From the NCBI GenBank assembly GCA_015061885.1, contig SUVS01000006.1, positions 1 through 64,000 of the forward strand: a stretch of DNA of 64,000 bases, in the 5' to 3' direction. The notes below the pieces were generated by a model. It was not told where the DNA came from. It made no database searches and saw nothing but the letters and a program-made list of their open reading frames with translations. Shown here one piece after another: positions 52,368 to 61,648 of the stretch. Positions within the stretch are counted from its first letter, which is position 1, and each line of letters starts with the position of its first letter. Origin of the DNA: Lentisphaerota bacterium (GTDB lineage: Bacteria > Verrucomicrobiota > Lentisphaeria > Victivallales > Victivallaceae). Made by a program: the position numbers and the translations under genes.

Positions 52368-54869
52368 ATGGAAGTGTTGATGTCTGTAGCTTTCTTTGCT
52401 GTATTTATTTTTCTGATCATTTTTCCCATTTTATGTTTCTGCAAATTGCGTTCTGTTGATAGCAAACTCTCCGAAATAGAGTACCGCATAAATCTTTTGC
52501 GGATAAAAAATGCGGAAGACTCCACAACGGATACTGCGGCAAAAGCAACCACAAGTACCCCATCGCCGGAGAAAACACCTCCGCCAGAAGAAAAAACTGT
52601 TACGGAAAAACCGGATACACCTTTCTGCAAGCCGTTGCCCCAAGCAGTTCCCTCCCCGCTTGCATCCGCTGAAAAGTCCCCGGCTCCGGCAGAAACCGCA
52701 GCCGTAAAGGAAGAAAAACCGTTATTTACCAAAACTTACTCGGCTCCCGCCAAAACTTATTCAGCAAAATGGGAAGAAAAAAGCGACAAAATCAATGCCA
52801 GACTTTCGGAATTTGAGGAGCGTTCTGCGGCTGTTTTCAGCAAAATTTGGAGCTGGATCTGCGTGGGCGAAGAATTCCGCAGCAAAGATGTTGCCAAAGA
52901 ATATGCCATTGCAACCACCTGGCTGATCCGGCTGGGGGTGATAATACTGCTTTGCGGTATCGGATTTTTCCTCAAATATTCCATCGACCGCAACTGGACA
53001 CCTCCGGTGGTGCGGGTCACGCTCATGCTTGCTGCCGGTCTGGCAATGGCTGTAACCGGTTCGTGGAAAAGTCAGGGCAAATACCGTCCGCTGGCGATCG
53101 CTCTTGCCGGAGCGGGGTTTGCAACCATGTATTTAAGCGTTATGACGGCATACAAACTTTACGGACTGATTCCGCCGCTGATCGCTTTCGGCTTTATGAT
53201 CGCCATTACCGTAGGAGCAATGGCAAGTGCATTGGGAACCAACGCGTTGCTGACGGCAATACTCGGATGTACCGGCGGCTATCTTACACCGGTATTCATC
53301 AGTACCGGTTCACAGAATATCACTGCTTTGTTTATTTATATGACAATCTTGGGAGCCGGAACATTGCTGACCGCCCATTACCGCAACTGGGTGCTGCTCA
53401 ACGGTACGAGTTTCATCTTTTACGCAGTGATCGGCGGAACGGCTGTCGGCAAATACCTCAATGCAGATAACGCCCTGCCGGTGATCGGTCTGCTGGCATT
53501 GAACTTTACGATTTTTGCTATTCAGAACTATACAGCTTCGACCAAACGGGATATGACCTTTGCAGAAGTTCTGCTCTTCTGCGGCAATATCGTCTTTTAC
53601 CTTGCCGCCGCCCTGCCGGGGGCTTTCAAATTTTTCAAAGAGTGGCAGCTTCCGGCACTGCTGACCATTTTTGTGGCATTGCTGGCAACGGTTCAAATCA
53701 TTTACATGATAAAAAAAGAGCAATTCAAAACCGCAAAAGTTCTGATGGTATTTCTGCAAATCGAGCTTTGTTTTTCGCTGGCACTTACCGTACCGCTCCT
53801 GTTGGGGTCGCAATGGGTCATTGCGGCGTGGAGTATTCTGGCATTTCTGCTGGTGGATGCCGCATGTAAAGTCAAAAGCAAGACTCTGCTGACTTTTGCG
53901 GTGCTCACTTACATAGCCGCCGCCTGGTTTGAAACCTACGATCCGCAGGTATTCAACGATGATGTACAAAACTTTCTGCCGCAACTTTTGAGCGTACTCT
54001 TTACCGCCGGAGTATATATTGCGTCGCTGGCGGCATCGGCGGTAAAATTGCTGAAAAATACTCAAAACTTTGCCTACGCCGATTCTCCGACGGAAAAAGT
54101 GGTCAGCGGACTGGCTCAAATATTCATTGCCATAGCATGTATAATCTTTTTCTACTGCTCAAGTTATGAGTTTTATCTGGCCATGCACTACAAATTCTCC
54201 TCGTTCCAATATGGCATACTTGTTACTTACTGGAGCGTACTGGTTGCCATAACAAGTTATCTGATAAACAAATATAAACTTGCCAAACTTACTTTCATAC
54301 CGTTGCTGCTGTTGATAATTGCCGGTGGAGTTATGGTAATAAACGGACGGTATTGTTTTGATATAAATTTCTGGAAAGGTTTAGCTTATACGCTTGCAAC
54401 AGCAGGTGTTTATACAACTGCTGTTATGTTCGCGGCACAGGAGTTTGCCAGAATCAGTAAAGCAGAACATTTTCCGGAAAATATCCGCAGAAATGCCAAA
54501 CTCATCTCGCTGGTGTTATACACGCTTTCGGGCATAGTTTTCTTTATCTACAGCAGCCGGGTGTGGTATGAATTTCTGGTGTGTTACCTGAAAACTTTCC
54601 GCAACGGCGGGCTTTCGGTTTACTGGAGTGCGTTGGCATTCATCGTGCTGGCGTGGGGTTTGCGTAAACAGTTCAAAGTTTTGCGTATGACCGCTATTGC
54701 CCTGTTCTGTGTGGTAGTCCTGAAAATATTCTTCATTGATCTGGCCAATCTTGAACAGATATGGCGGATCGTGGCATTTGCAGTCATCGGCGTGGTAATG
54801 CTCGTCGGTGCGGCAGTTTACATACGCTGTAAAGATATGTTCATAGAAAAAAAGGATAAAGACGAATGA
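52368..54869 (+). CDS. DUF2339 multi-pass membrane protein
   Basis: An 833-residue protein. One amino-terminal helix and a 100-residue Pro/Lys/Glu-rich linker precede about 20 membrane helices. The stretch AMAVTGSWKSQGKYRPLAIA followed by GAGFATMYLSV, and ALGTNALLTAILGCTGGYLTP split further on, match the DUF2339 core. Function is unknown in the family; homologues are usually next to DUF3999 proteins, as here. The stop overlaps the DUF3999 gene by 4 bp. Confidence 0.85.
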   Translation: MEVLMSVAFFAVFIFLIIFPILCFCKLRSVDSKLSEIEYRINLLRIKNAEDSTTDTAAKATTSTPSPEKTPPPEEKTVTEKPDTPFCKPLPQAVPSPLASAEKSPAPAETAAVKEEKPLFTKTYSAPAKTYSAKWEEKSDKINARLSEFEERSAAVFSKIWSWICVGEEFRSKDVAKEYAIATTWLIRLGVIILLCGIGFFLKYSIDRNWTPPVVRVTLMLAAGLAMAVTGSWKSQGKYRPLAIALAGAGFATMYLSVMTAYKLYGLIPPLIAFGFMIAITVGAMASALGTNALLTAILGCTGGYLTPVFISTGSQNITALFIYMTILGAGTLLTAHYRNWVLLNGTSFIFYAVIGGTAVGKYLNADNALPVIGLLALNFTIFAIQNYTASTKRDMTFAEVLLFCGNIVFYLAAALPGAFKFFKEWQLPALLTIFVALLATVQIIYMIKKEQFKTAKVLMVFLQIELCFSLALTVPLLLGSQWVIAAWSILAFLLVDAACKVKSKTLLTFAVLTYIAAAWFETYDPQVFNDDVQNFLPQLLSVLFTAGVYIASLAASAVKLLKNTQNFAYADSPTEKVVSGLAQIFIAIACIIFFYCSSYEFYLAMHYKFSSFQYGILVTYWSVLVAITSYLINKYKLAKLTFIPLLLLIIAGGVMVINGRYCFDINFWKGLAYTLATAGVYTTAVMFAAQEFARISKAEHFPENIRRNAKLISLVLYTLSGIVFFIYSSRVWYEFLVCYLKTFRNGGLSVYWSALAFIVLAWGLRKQFKVLRMTAIALFCVVVLKIFFIDLANLEQIWRIVAFAVIGVVMLVGAAVYIRCKDMFIEKKDKDE

Positions 54870-56245
54870 TCTGCAAATACATTTCTCTGATGGCTTTTGC
54901 CATATTTACAGCAACTCTTTCCGGCGGGGAAATCGCACCGGAACGCTATACAAAAGTAAAAAAAGTCAGTTTGCAGCAGCTCTACAGCATGACCAAAAAC
55001 GCCGGTTGCATCACCACAACCTTTCCGCCGGACGGCAAATTGCCGGTGATCGTGCTGGATGAAGATATTTACCGCAACTTGAATTACGGTAATACCAATA
55101 TCGCCATTGCCGACAGCAACAACCGGTTAGTGCCTTTTGTGCAAACCCGACTGTACCAGTGGGACAAAACAACTCAATATACGCCCCTCACCGGCAAGAT
55201 AACCGCTTTCAGCATAAACCCGGAACGCAACGAAGCTGTTATAGATTACCGGATAGCAGACTCTGTTGCAGAAATCGGCAAACTTTCGCTGCATCCATAC
55301 GGCAGAAAAAAGTTCGACAAAACTGTTACGCTGGAGTTTGACGATCAGAAAAAAGTTGAAAATCTGAAATTTTTCAACCATCAGCAAGTGGTGGATTTTG
55401 CCCGCCACACCTTTGAGTTTGCACCGGTAAAAACCCGTAACATCCGTATAAAAATAGCACCGTTTGCCGAAAAACGCCCCGGACAAAGTTCACTTGTCCG
55501 TCAGGGCAGTAAAGAAAATTTTTCGGAAACTCAAATCTTTACCGATGAATTGAGCTTGAACCAGATAACCTTCTATCGGGCGGATGTAAAGATTTATCCG
55601 GCAAGAGAATTGACTGCCGAAAAAGATTTCAAATATACAGAGAAAAGCACCGAACCAACCCGGAGCCGTATTGAATTTGATTTGGGTAAATATCCGGTTA
55701 AATGGTTAATGATCGGCAGTTCCACCCCCAACTACCACCGGCAATACACGCTTGAATTCAAGATAAATATAAAAGATACCGGCAAAGAAGGTGTTTTACG
55801 CCGTTTTTCCGGAACGCTCAAACCGGGAACCCTGTTGGTATTGGACGATATAAGAGCTGATAAAGCCATCCTGACAATAGAAAATAACGCCGATGCCCCA
55901 CTGACTGATCTGACCTTCCGATGGCTGGTTCCGCAGGAAGCGTTGCTGCTCGATCCGACTGCCGACTTGAAAGATTTTCTCCAGCTATATTACGGCGGCG
56001 AAGTGGATAAACTGCCGGAATTTGATTTCAAACACTACGCAGGCAAGTACAATGGTACCGAGTATTACAAAATGGATTTATATCCGGAGGAAAATAATCC
56101 GGCATACAAAAAAGCCAACTACGCATTGAGCGATTTTTTGAAAAAACTCCTGCCGTACATAATCGCCGTGATCGCAGCTGCAATAGCATTTACCAGTTTT
56201 AAAATGCTCAAAAAAGTAAAACCGGAAAACAACAGCGACTGGTAA
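54866..56245 (+). CDS. DUF3999-type exported protein
   Basis: A 459-residue protein with a signal peptide (YISLMAFAIFTATLSGG) and a carboxy-terminal membrane helix near residues 430-450 (PYIIAVIAAAIAFTSF), so most of it lies in the periplasm. The body is beta-rich with no catalytic motif that I recognise. Position directly after a DUF2339 gene with an ATGA overlap identifies it as the DUF3999 partner; the two probably form a membrane complex of unknown role, perhaps in envelope maintenance. Confidence 0.75.
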   Translation: MICKYISLMAFAIFTATLSGGEIAPERYTKVKKVSLQQLYSMTKNAGCITTTFPPDGKLPVIVLDEDIYRNLNYGNTNIAIADSNNRLVPFVQTRLYQWDKTTQYTPLTGKITAFSINPERNEAVIDYRIADSVAEIGKLSLHPYGRKKFDKTVTLEFDDQKKVENLKFFNHQQVVDFARHTFEFAPVKTRNIRIKIAPFAEKRPGQSSLVRQGSKENFSETQIFTDELSLNQITFYRADVKIYPARELTAEKDFKYTEKSTEPTRSRIEFDLGKYPVKWLMIGSSTPNYHRQYTLEFKINIKDTGKEGVLRRFSGTLKPGTLLVLDDIRADKAILTIENNADAPLTDLTFRWLVPQEALLLDPTADLKDFLQLYYGGEVDKLPEFDFKHYAGKYNGTEYYKMDLYPEENNPAYKKANYALSDFLKKLLPYIIAVIAAAIAFTSFKMLKKVKPENNSDW

Positions 56246-56292
56246 AAAAAGTCATGCCGTTGACGACTTTCTGCGGAGCAAAAATCACCTTA
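56243..56292. repeat. GGAGGTRA-ended intergenic repeat, short copy D
   Basis: GTCATGCCGTTGACGACTTT, then GGAGCAAAAATCACCTTA. It matches the right end of copies B and C. The terminal box includes the stop codon of the minus-strand gene. Confidence 0.5.
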
Positions 56293-57300
56293 TACCGACA
56301 AAAATATCTTTGATCCAGAATTCGCCATGCCCGCTGGAAGTAAAGCTGACAGTTGAACTTTCAACCCCCGGTGTCAGGCAGGGATGAATCAGTGTAACAG
56401 TCTGCCACTCACCGGTAAGTTTTACCGATTCGCCATGATAATAATCCCAGCTTAATGCAGGGCGTTTCCACCACAAACCGGGCGTGATGCTCCCGGTGCC
56501 TTTGGCTTTGAAGGTAAGTTTTACAAAGTGATACTGCGGGTCAACCGTAAACGGCTTCATTTCGATAAAAGGATAAATATAGTTTTCCGGCTTCCTGACT
56601 ATATGCAGAACCTTTTTGCCGTTCAGATTCACGATTTCCGCCTTGACATCTGACCATTTTTTGGCATTTGCCCCATCGCCTTTGTGTATTTTATCAAAAC
56701 TGCCCAACGGATAATTGGAAAAATCGTATTCACTGGCTGAATTGACTTTTTTAACTCTGTCTGAAGCCTTTTTCATCGTGCCGATCCGATGCACCGACAA
56801 ATCTTCGATCAAAAATTCCGTGGCATGTCCCTTTTTGCCGGCATTTATCAGCGACAATACCGGAACCAGCTGCTCACAATCGGGATTGACCGCAAACACC
56901 TTACGGTATTCAACCGGGCCATTTACATTAAGAAAAGAAACGGTGTTCAACAAGATATTTTTTTGAAAATACTGCCATTTTTATATTCAGCACCATTGAT
57001 GAACAATCGGGTCTTCTCCCGCCCGACATAACGCATCCGCAGTTCATAAATACCGTCGGGATCAAGAGTTATGCCTTTAAGAACTGCAAACGCCGCAGTT
57101 TTTTCCGATGGATTTTTCACCAGCCAGCCGGATTCAGCCGGAACGATCATTTTTGAATAGGGCATAAATGTACTGCCGGGAAAATGTTCAGACTGCACTT
57201 CCAGACCGGGAGATGCCAGCAGATCAGTTTTTCCGGTGTTGGTTGAACAGCCGCAAATACACGAAAAAAGAGGAACAATCACGAAAAATAAATTTTTCAT
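56285..57300 (-). pseudogene. Lipoprotein gene interrupted by a frameshift in an A7 run
   Basis: Two adjacent frames, 56947-57300 (117 codons) and 56285-56953, look like one gene. The first has a signal peptide ending in an ICGC lipobox and stops just after a run of seven A (minus strand). Adding one A in that run joins the frames as SIFKKNILLNTVSF, giving about 338 residues. The second half has no credible own start; the open frame begins at a TTG without a ribosome binding site. The combined product is beta-rich, with a carbohydrate-binding-like carboxy domain (GSITPGLWWKRPALSWDYYH). It may be a real frameshift, transcriptional slippage or a sequencing error. Confidence 0.65.
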
Positions 57301-57340
57301 AAAAACACCATTTTTTCAGTTTTTCAGCATACGTCAAAGA

Positions 57341-58477
57341 CTATTTAACAATATACTTTTTTATACAGGCATTTTCCGGCAGCCGTATATAATTTTTATG
57401 CTCCGGCACGATCCCGGCGGAATCTTTGCCGGTGGTTATGACCGAACCGCCGCGGTTCATAAAATCAGTAAGCCGTTGAGCGGCAAGGTATTTCCTGACC
57501 GTATCCTTATTGCATTCCGGAATAACCAATACATCCAAATGGAGGAGAATCCCCTGATTCAATTCTGCACTCATAACATAATCCAGATCAATATCCGGAT
57601 CGCGTTCCAGTTTGAGCATAGTTTCAACGGGTTCTCTGCCTTTCATGCCGATCGTAAGAATACCGACCCGCACCGGACGGTAATTCTTTTTGGGAAATAC
57701 GGGAGTCATTTTCACCCCGCTTACAGCGTAAAAACACGCCAGCATCATATCATGAGTGCTTTCCCAATATTCGGGGTGGAAACTGGTGGCAATGACTCTG
57801 CCTTTGCCGTATGTGCCGTAAATCCATGCCGTACTGCCGATAAATTTGCCTTCCTGCTCTTTGCTGCGGCTGACTGAACTTTTGTAAGTACCAAGCTCAA
57901 TACCTTTGCCTTCGCTTTTGCTGTTTTCAAGTTTATAAGCCACCGGTCCGCCGGAATACCGCACTACCCGGACTCCGGGTTTCAAATCCAGAATTTTTGC
58001 CGCTTCCGGAGTGATTTCCACACTGACGCAAGCCGTATTGCCGCCCGCATTAAGATGACGGTCAAACGGCAACAGCTTCATGCGGCACTCCAACACATTG
58101 AACATCCCCGCACAGGTTCCGACATAACCGCCGCCGTTACGCAGAAACTCACGGACTTTATCCCAATGAGCCTTGCCGATGGCGTTACACTGTTTCCGGG
58201 AGCCGCCGCCGGGCATCACCAAAACATCGACCTCTTTGAGTTTACCGGCACGAATATCGCTTGCCAAAAGCAGGACCAATTCAGTCTGCGGCGAATGAGC
58301 GATCAGACTTGCCAGATGCAATACGCCGTTGCCGCTGGCACCGGAATCAACAAAAAGCCCGATTTTAACTTTCTTTTCCGCCGCACCGGCAGCAGCAGTC
58401 TGATTTACCGAAGAACAACCAGCACCGATAAAGACAGCAACAACCGATGCAACCAACAAAAAAATAAAATTTCTCAC
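57341..58477 (-). CDS. Lipoprotein with two BPL_N/class I amidotransferase-like domains
   Basis: A 378-residue exported protein. The signal sequence is FIFLLVASVVAVFIGAGCSS, probably a lipoprotein although the -3 residue is Gly. The first domain carries LVMPGGGSRKQ and the nucleophile elbow GGGYVGTCAG, as in the biotin-protein ligase amino-terminal-like (BPL_N)/ThuA-like group, with HPEYW as a possible His-Glu pair. The second domain repeats the fold (VRVGILTIGMK, LDVLVIPECN, GGSVITTGK) but has lost the Cys. I choose GTG at 58477, where the signal peptide starts, 18 codons after the first ATG. A consensus promoter lies upstream. Confidence 0.7.
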   Translation of the reverse strand: MRNFIFLLVASVVAVFIGAGCSSVNQTAAAGAAEKKVKIGLFVDSGASGNGVLHLASLIAHSPQTELVLLLASDIRAGKLKEVDVLVMPGGGSRKQCNAIGKAHWDKVREFLRNGGGYVGTCAGMFNVLECRMKLLPFDRHLNAGGNTACVSVEITPEAAKILDLKPGVRVVRYSGGPVAYKLENSKSEGKGIELGTYKSSVSRSKEQEGKFIGSTAWIYGTYGKGRVIATSFHPEYWESTHDMMLACFYAVSGVKMTPVFPKKNYRPVRVGILTIGMKGREPVETMLKLERDPDIDLDYVMSAELNQGILLHLDVLVIPECNKDTVRKYLAAQRLTDFMNRGGSVITTGKDSAGIVPEHKNYIRLPENACIKKYIVK

Positions 58478-58521
58478 AGTACAAACTTTCCATAAAAAAA
58501 ATTCTGAATAAAACTTATATA

Positions 58522-58550
58522 AATATACCACACAAGTTGTGATTTGTCAA
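58522..58550 (-). promoter_or_regulatory. Promoter of the BPL_N lipoprotein gene
   Basis: Minus strand TTGACA (58550-58545), 17-bp spacer, TATATT (58527-58522), 45 bp before the GTG start. Confidence 0.7.
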
Positions 58551-58570
58551 AAAAGCCAAACTACAGTTAA

Positions 58571-58622
58571 CATGTTCGCCGCCTACGCCCACCTAAGCTC
58601 AAGGTTCCGGCGTGACAAGCGA
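58571..58622 (-). repeat. Dispersed repeat R1, diverged copy 3
   Basis: The reverse complement runs GCTTGTCACGCCGGAACC, then GGGCGTAGGCGGCGAACATG, aligned with 5904-5955 but with a changed centre. Confidence 0.45.
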
Positions 58623-58802
58623 CCGATAGAATAAACAGCGGCAATACGAAACGCAGTTTTCCGGGCGTTCCATCAGATATGTTGCGAATTTCGTAATATA
58701 CTGATTCATCTTCCGGAGGAACAAAAAAAGCAAGTTTATTTTGGTACCCGGGAGAGGAATGATTGTCCAATCCTCTTCAAGCTCAAAAAATGCTTGTTTC
58801 AT
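58599..58802 (-). CDS. Small ORF crossing the duplicated tRNA end
   Basis: A 67-codon frame starting at ATG 58802 with AAGGA directly before it and a TATAAT-like box further upstream. It reads through the duplicated tRNA 3' end, so its first 17 residues come from the inserted side and the rest from the chromosome. No family is recognised and the carboxy part overlaps an R1-like repeat. Likely a remnant or chance frame. Confidence 0.25.
   Translation of the reverse strand: MKQAFFELEEDWTIIPLPGTKINLLFLFLRKMNQYITKFATYLMERPENCVSYCRCLFYRSLVTPEP
58741..58763. repeat. Duplicated 3' end of tRNA-Arg (att-like site)
   Basis: TTGGTACCCGGGAGAGGAAT is identical to the 3' end of the tRNA at 59054-59073 and lies in the same orientation 313 bp away. 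This is the usual footprint of site-specific integration at a tRNA gene. Confidence 0.75.
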
Positions 58803-59054
58803 TCCTTCCCCCCTCAAACTTGGCACATTATAGCACTTAATCAACTCAAATGCGACTTTTCAAAAACGGGCCATTTATGGGGAATATTCCATCATAATGG
58901 GGAAGAAATGGGGAAACTTTTGAATGCCAATCAGCCAATCTCCAAACGGGAATCAAACCATCAACCCTACTGATTTGAAGACATTAAAATATAGCATAAA
59001 ACAGCAAAATTTCAACTCAAAACGGGGAATAAAAGCAAATTTTAAGCTTAAAAT
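58803..59054. mobile_element. Remnant between tRNA-Arg and its duplicated end
   Basis: About 250 bp with no integrase or other recognisable gene. It contains several GGGGAA motifs (AATGGGGAAGAAATGGGGAA among them) and lies between direct repeats of the tRNA end. I interpret it as the residue of an integrated element or the outer end of one that was lost. Confidence 0.45.
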
Positions 59055-59130
<76 letters not shown>

Positions 59131-59188
59131 ATCATTCCACTTACTATAACACCAAAAATAAAAAAATCAATCTCAAGCGTTTTTTTTC

Positions 59189-59233
59189 CACGAAAAAGGG
59201 GCAATATCACAGTTCCTGCCCCCCTGCCCCTTT
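59189..59233 (-). terminator. Likely terminator of the sugar operon
   Basis: Stem AAAGGGGCA (59195-59203) / TGCCCCTTT (59225-59233) with a 21-nt loop; on the minus strand it ends in TTTTT. It lies about 80 bp after the isomerase-like stop. Confidence 0.55.
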
Positions 59234-59312
59234 GGGCAACAGAAAAAATACGCTTAAAAACTTATTTTTTTCTCTGCAACCAGTTATATTGCATTCTTTT
59301 GAAGAGGAGATT

Positions 59313-60653
59313 TCAACATTCTGTAAATTTGAAATTCAGCAGATGTGCCCAGTCGCGGATCATTGATATATTTGCGTTGTAACAGCATGTCAGGTGGTGA
59401 GTGCCTCCGGCTTTGCTGTAATTTTCCAGAAAATCAGCTATATTGCTTTTATCCGGAGTAAACCATCCGCAGTTGCTGGTTTTCGGGTATTCAGATGGGA
59501 CTCCGTAAGTTACTTCCGCGGCTATCAATGTGAATTTGCCGTCAGCACCCGGTGCCAGATTTACCAGCACGGCTTTTCCGGCCTTGAAACACCCGGTAGC
59601 GATCACCGGATTACCGGTATCGCTGAAACTGTACGGCATTTCGTGCAGATATGGCTTATTTGCACATATTGCCGGATTTATTTCGCCCATATGACTGGTG
59701 AATATACGGTTGTTTTTCCAGTCCGGGCAGAACATTTCAGTAAACGATGTTTCCGGAAAGACTTTTGCCAGCACTCCGGTCACTGCCGCCGTAAGTACAT
59801 CGCCCTCCCCGGCATAACCGATTCCGCGGGCCATGGCTTTGGAACACTCCAGAAAAGGTACAGTTTTCCAGTTTTCCGACCGGTTGATACCAGGAAATGC
59901 AATCGTAAAGGCATCGAGCTTTTCGTTTTCAACCCATTTGCGGATCTTCAAAGAAGTTTTCAGGGTAATAGCCAGCACATCTTCATTCAACGCGTTATCC
60001 CATTCAAAATGCTCCCGATCCAATGCCATTTCGGAATTTATTTCTTCTGCGGGAACTTCTCCGCAAGCGGTATATTCGGCTATTTGCATATTAAATGTGC
60101 CTTCCGGAACCCGGAAATCGCCCATGCCGTCAAAATCGCCACCGACTTTGCCGACTTTGCTGTGATAAAGTTTCCACGCCATAAATGCACTTTTGAGCTG
60201 ATCTGCCGCCCGGTCAAGTACATCGGAGTATTGCCAATGCCCCGCCGAAATCAGAAACGGCTTTTTGTGCCGCAGCAGCAGATTGCAGAAATCCTGCACA
60301 CCATGTATTCCGTGATTGTTCATGATCCCGCTTGGAGCAGAAAATTCGTGATCCATAGTCGTATCAATAACAACTATGGGCAAATCAGTTCCTGCCAGAG
60401 CGTCGATGGATTCCAGCGAGGGTGAATATGCCAAATGCAAGGTGGCAATGGCATGACAGCCGGAGCTTTCAAAAAGTTTTACCGCTTCGGCAAATTCTTT
60501 CTTCACACAGCAGGCGGGACTTTGAACAACTTCAAACCCGCGTTTGCTCAACTCTCCGGCAATCGTATCGGCAAACGGGCGGAGCGTTGTGCCGGTAGCC
60601 GGGGCGACTTGGTCGTATAAAGCCAGATAAAAAGGTAAAAGACCGATTTTCAT
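59313..60653 (-). CDS. Arabinose/fucose isomerase-like protein
   Basis: A 446-residue protein related to the L-arabinose and L-fucose isomerase fold (COG2160). The first domain contains SGCHAIATLHLAYSPS and LPIVVIDTT, and the later part includes GYAGEGDVLTAAVTG, SHMGEINP and CNANISMI-like sequence, with candidate metal ligands Glu and His in EGD, HMGE and THHLTC. It likely interconverts an aldose and a ketose in the cytoplasm. It is the last gene of the operon and overlaps the amidohydrolase stop by 4 bp. The exact sugar is unknown. Confidence 0.7.
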   Translation of the reverse strand: MKIGLLPFYLALYDQVAPATGTTLRPFADTIAGELSKRGFEVVQSPACCVKKEFAEAVKLFESSGCHAIATLHLAYSPSLESIDALAGTDLPIVVIDTTMDHEFSAPSGIMNNHGIHGVQDFCNLLLRHKKPFLISAGHWQYSDVLDRAADQLKSAFMAWKLYHSKVGKVGGDFDGMGDFRVPEGTFNMQIAEYTACGEVPAEEINSEMALDREHFEWDNALNEDVLAITLKTSLKIRKWVENEKLDAFTIAFPGINRSENWKTVPFLECSKAMARGIGYAGEGDVLTAAVTGVLAKVFPETSFTEMFCPDWKNNRIFTSHMGEINPAICANKPYLHEMPYSFSDTGNPVIATGCFKAGKAVLVNLAPGADGKFTLIAAEVTYGVPSEYPKTSNCGWFTPDKSNIADFLENYSKAGGTHHLTCCYNANISMIRDWAHLLNFKFTEC

Positions 60654-61648
60654 GATTGTTTTATTCCTGTAAAAAGTTTATATGCATTGTCAAACAGCAG
60701 TTGCCGGCGGCTGGTTTTATCAGTTGCCGCGATCACAGCACGGAGCTGTTCGTAGAAAAAAGTGGTAAAATTCACAATATTTTCCGTATCAAGTATGGCA
60801 CTGCCGATTTTATAATTTTCGCCCATCAAATAGGCGTACTGATTGTTTACTTCCACAGATTTGCCCCGCAGAAACGCGATCGGAGCATCGGAGCCGAACA
60901 TGATCCGTTCAGATGGGAAGTGGTCGCAGGCGTATTTTATTATATCGCTATTGTTTATCATGGCTGTATCAAAATACGCATTGGGATATTGGGCAAGTTC
61001 TTCAATATTGCTTTGTTGGATATTCCGCATAAAATAAGCTCTGCCGATATGGGCAAAAATAAACTTTATATTATTGTATTTTCCGCAAAGTTCCGCCATC
61101 TGCCGCTGATTGAGTAAATCAGCGAATCTGCCGCTGCGGGGAATGTGCAAGGTTACTGCCAGAGATTTTTCATTGATATAGTCAAGTTGTTCAGTTGTAA
61201 GCATATTGCTTATTTCAACATCATTGGCTTTTTTGTTGTAAAAATGTGCGGCGTAATCCAGATAAGGTTTTACCCCGATGGCGTTGCTTTGTTCCACGCG
61301 TCTGGCCACATCTTCAACACTATCCGCCGGCGAGATCAGCACCATGGAAAACTCGTTTTTATGATTTACCGGCGGCACCCAGTCGTGATTGCTTTGCAGA
61401 TCAGGTACGCCGAAACAGTTCAGATAAACCTCATGCCCCGGCAATAATTCCGCCATCAACTCATGCCACAAAGCCAGATTAAATTCGCCGCCGAAACGCT
61501 TGTAACAGGATTGTTCCGGAAATTCAAATCCCGCCGGAAAAGCATCTTTCTGAAAAATATGCACATGCGAATCAAATATCTTTTCCGGCAGAAATTCAGC
61601 AAATTCCTCCTGATATATTTTTCGGTCCAAATCATTTATCAATTTCAT
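60650..61648 (-). CDS. Amidohydrolase family 2 protein
   Basis: A 332-residue TIM-barrel hydrolase. FDSHVHIF near residue 25 is the first metal motif, TLHIPRSG and FIFAHIGRAY follow, and MFGSDAPIAF contains the catalytic Asp. Members include sugar lactonases, decarboxylases and uronate-related enzymes. In this operon a lactonase or a hydrolase on a sugar derivative is plausible. Overlaps both neighbours by 4 bp. Confidence 0.8.
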   Translation of the reverse strand: MKLINDLDRKIYQEEFAEFLPEKIFDSHVHIFQKDAFPAGFEFPEQSCYKRFGGEFNLALWHELMAELLPGHEVYLNCFGVPDLQSNHDWVPPVNHKNEFSMVLISPADSVEDVARRVEQSNAIGVKPYLDYAAHFYNKKANDVEISNMLTTEQLDYINEKSLAVTLHIPRSGRFADLLNQRQMAELCGKYNNIKFIFAHIGRAYFMRNIQQSNIEELAQYPNAYFDTAMINNSDIIKYACDHFPSERIMFGSDAPIAFLRGKSVEVNNQYAYLMGENYKIGSAILDTENIVNFTTFFYEQLRAVIAATDKTSRRQLLFDNAYKLFTGIKQS

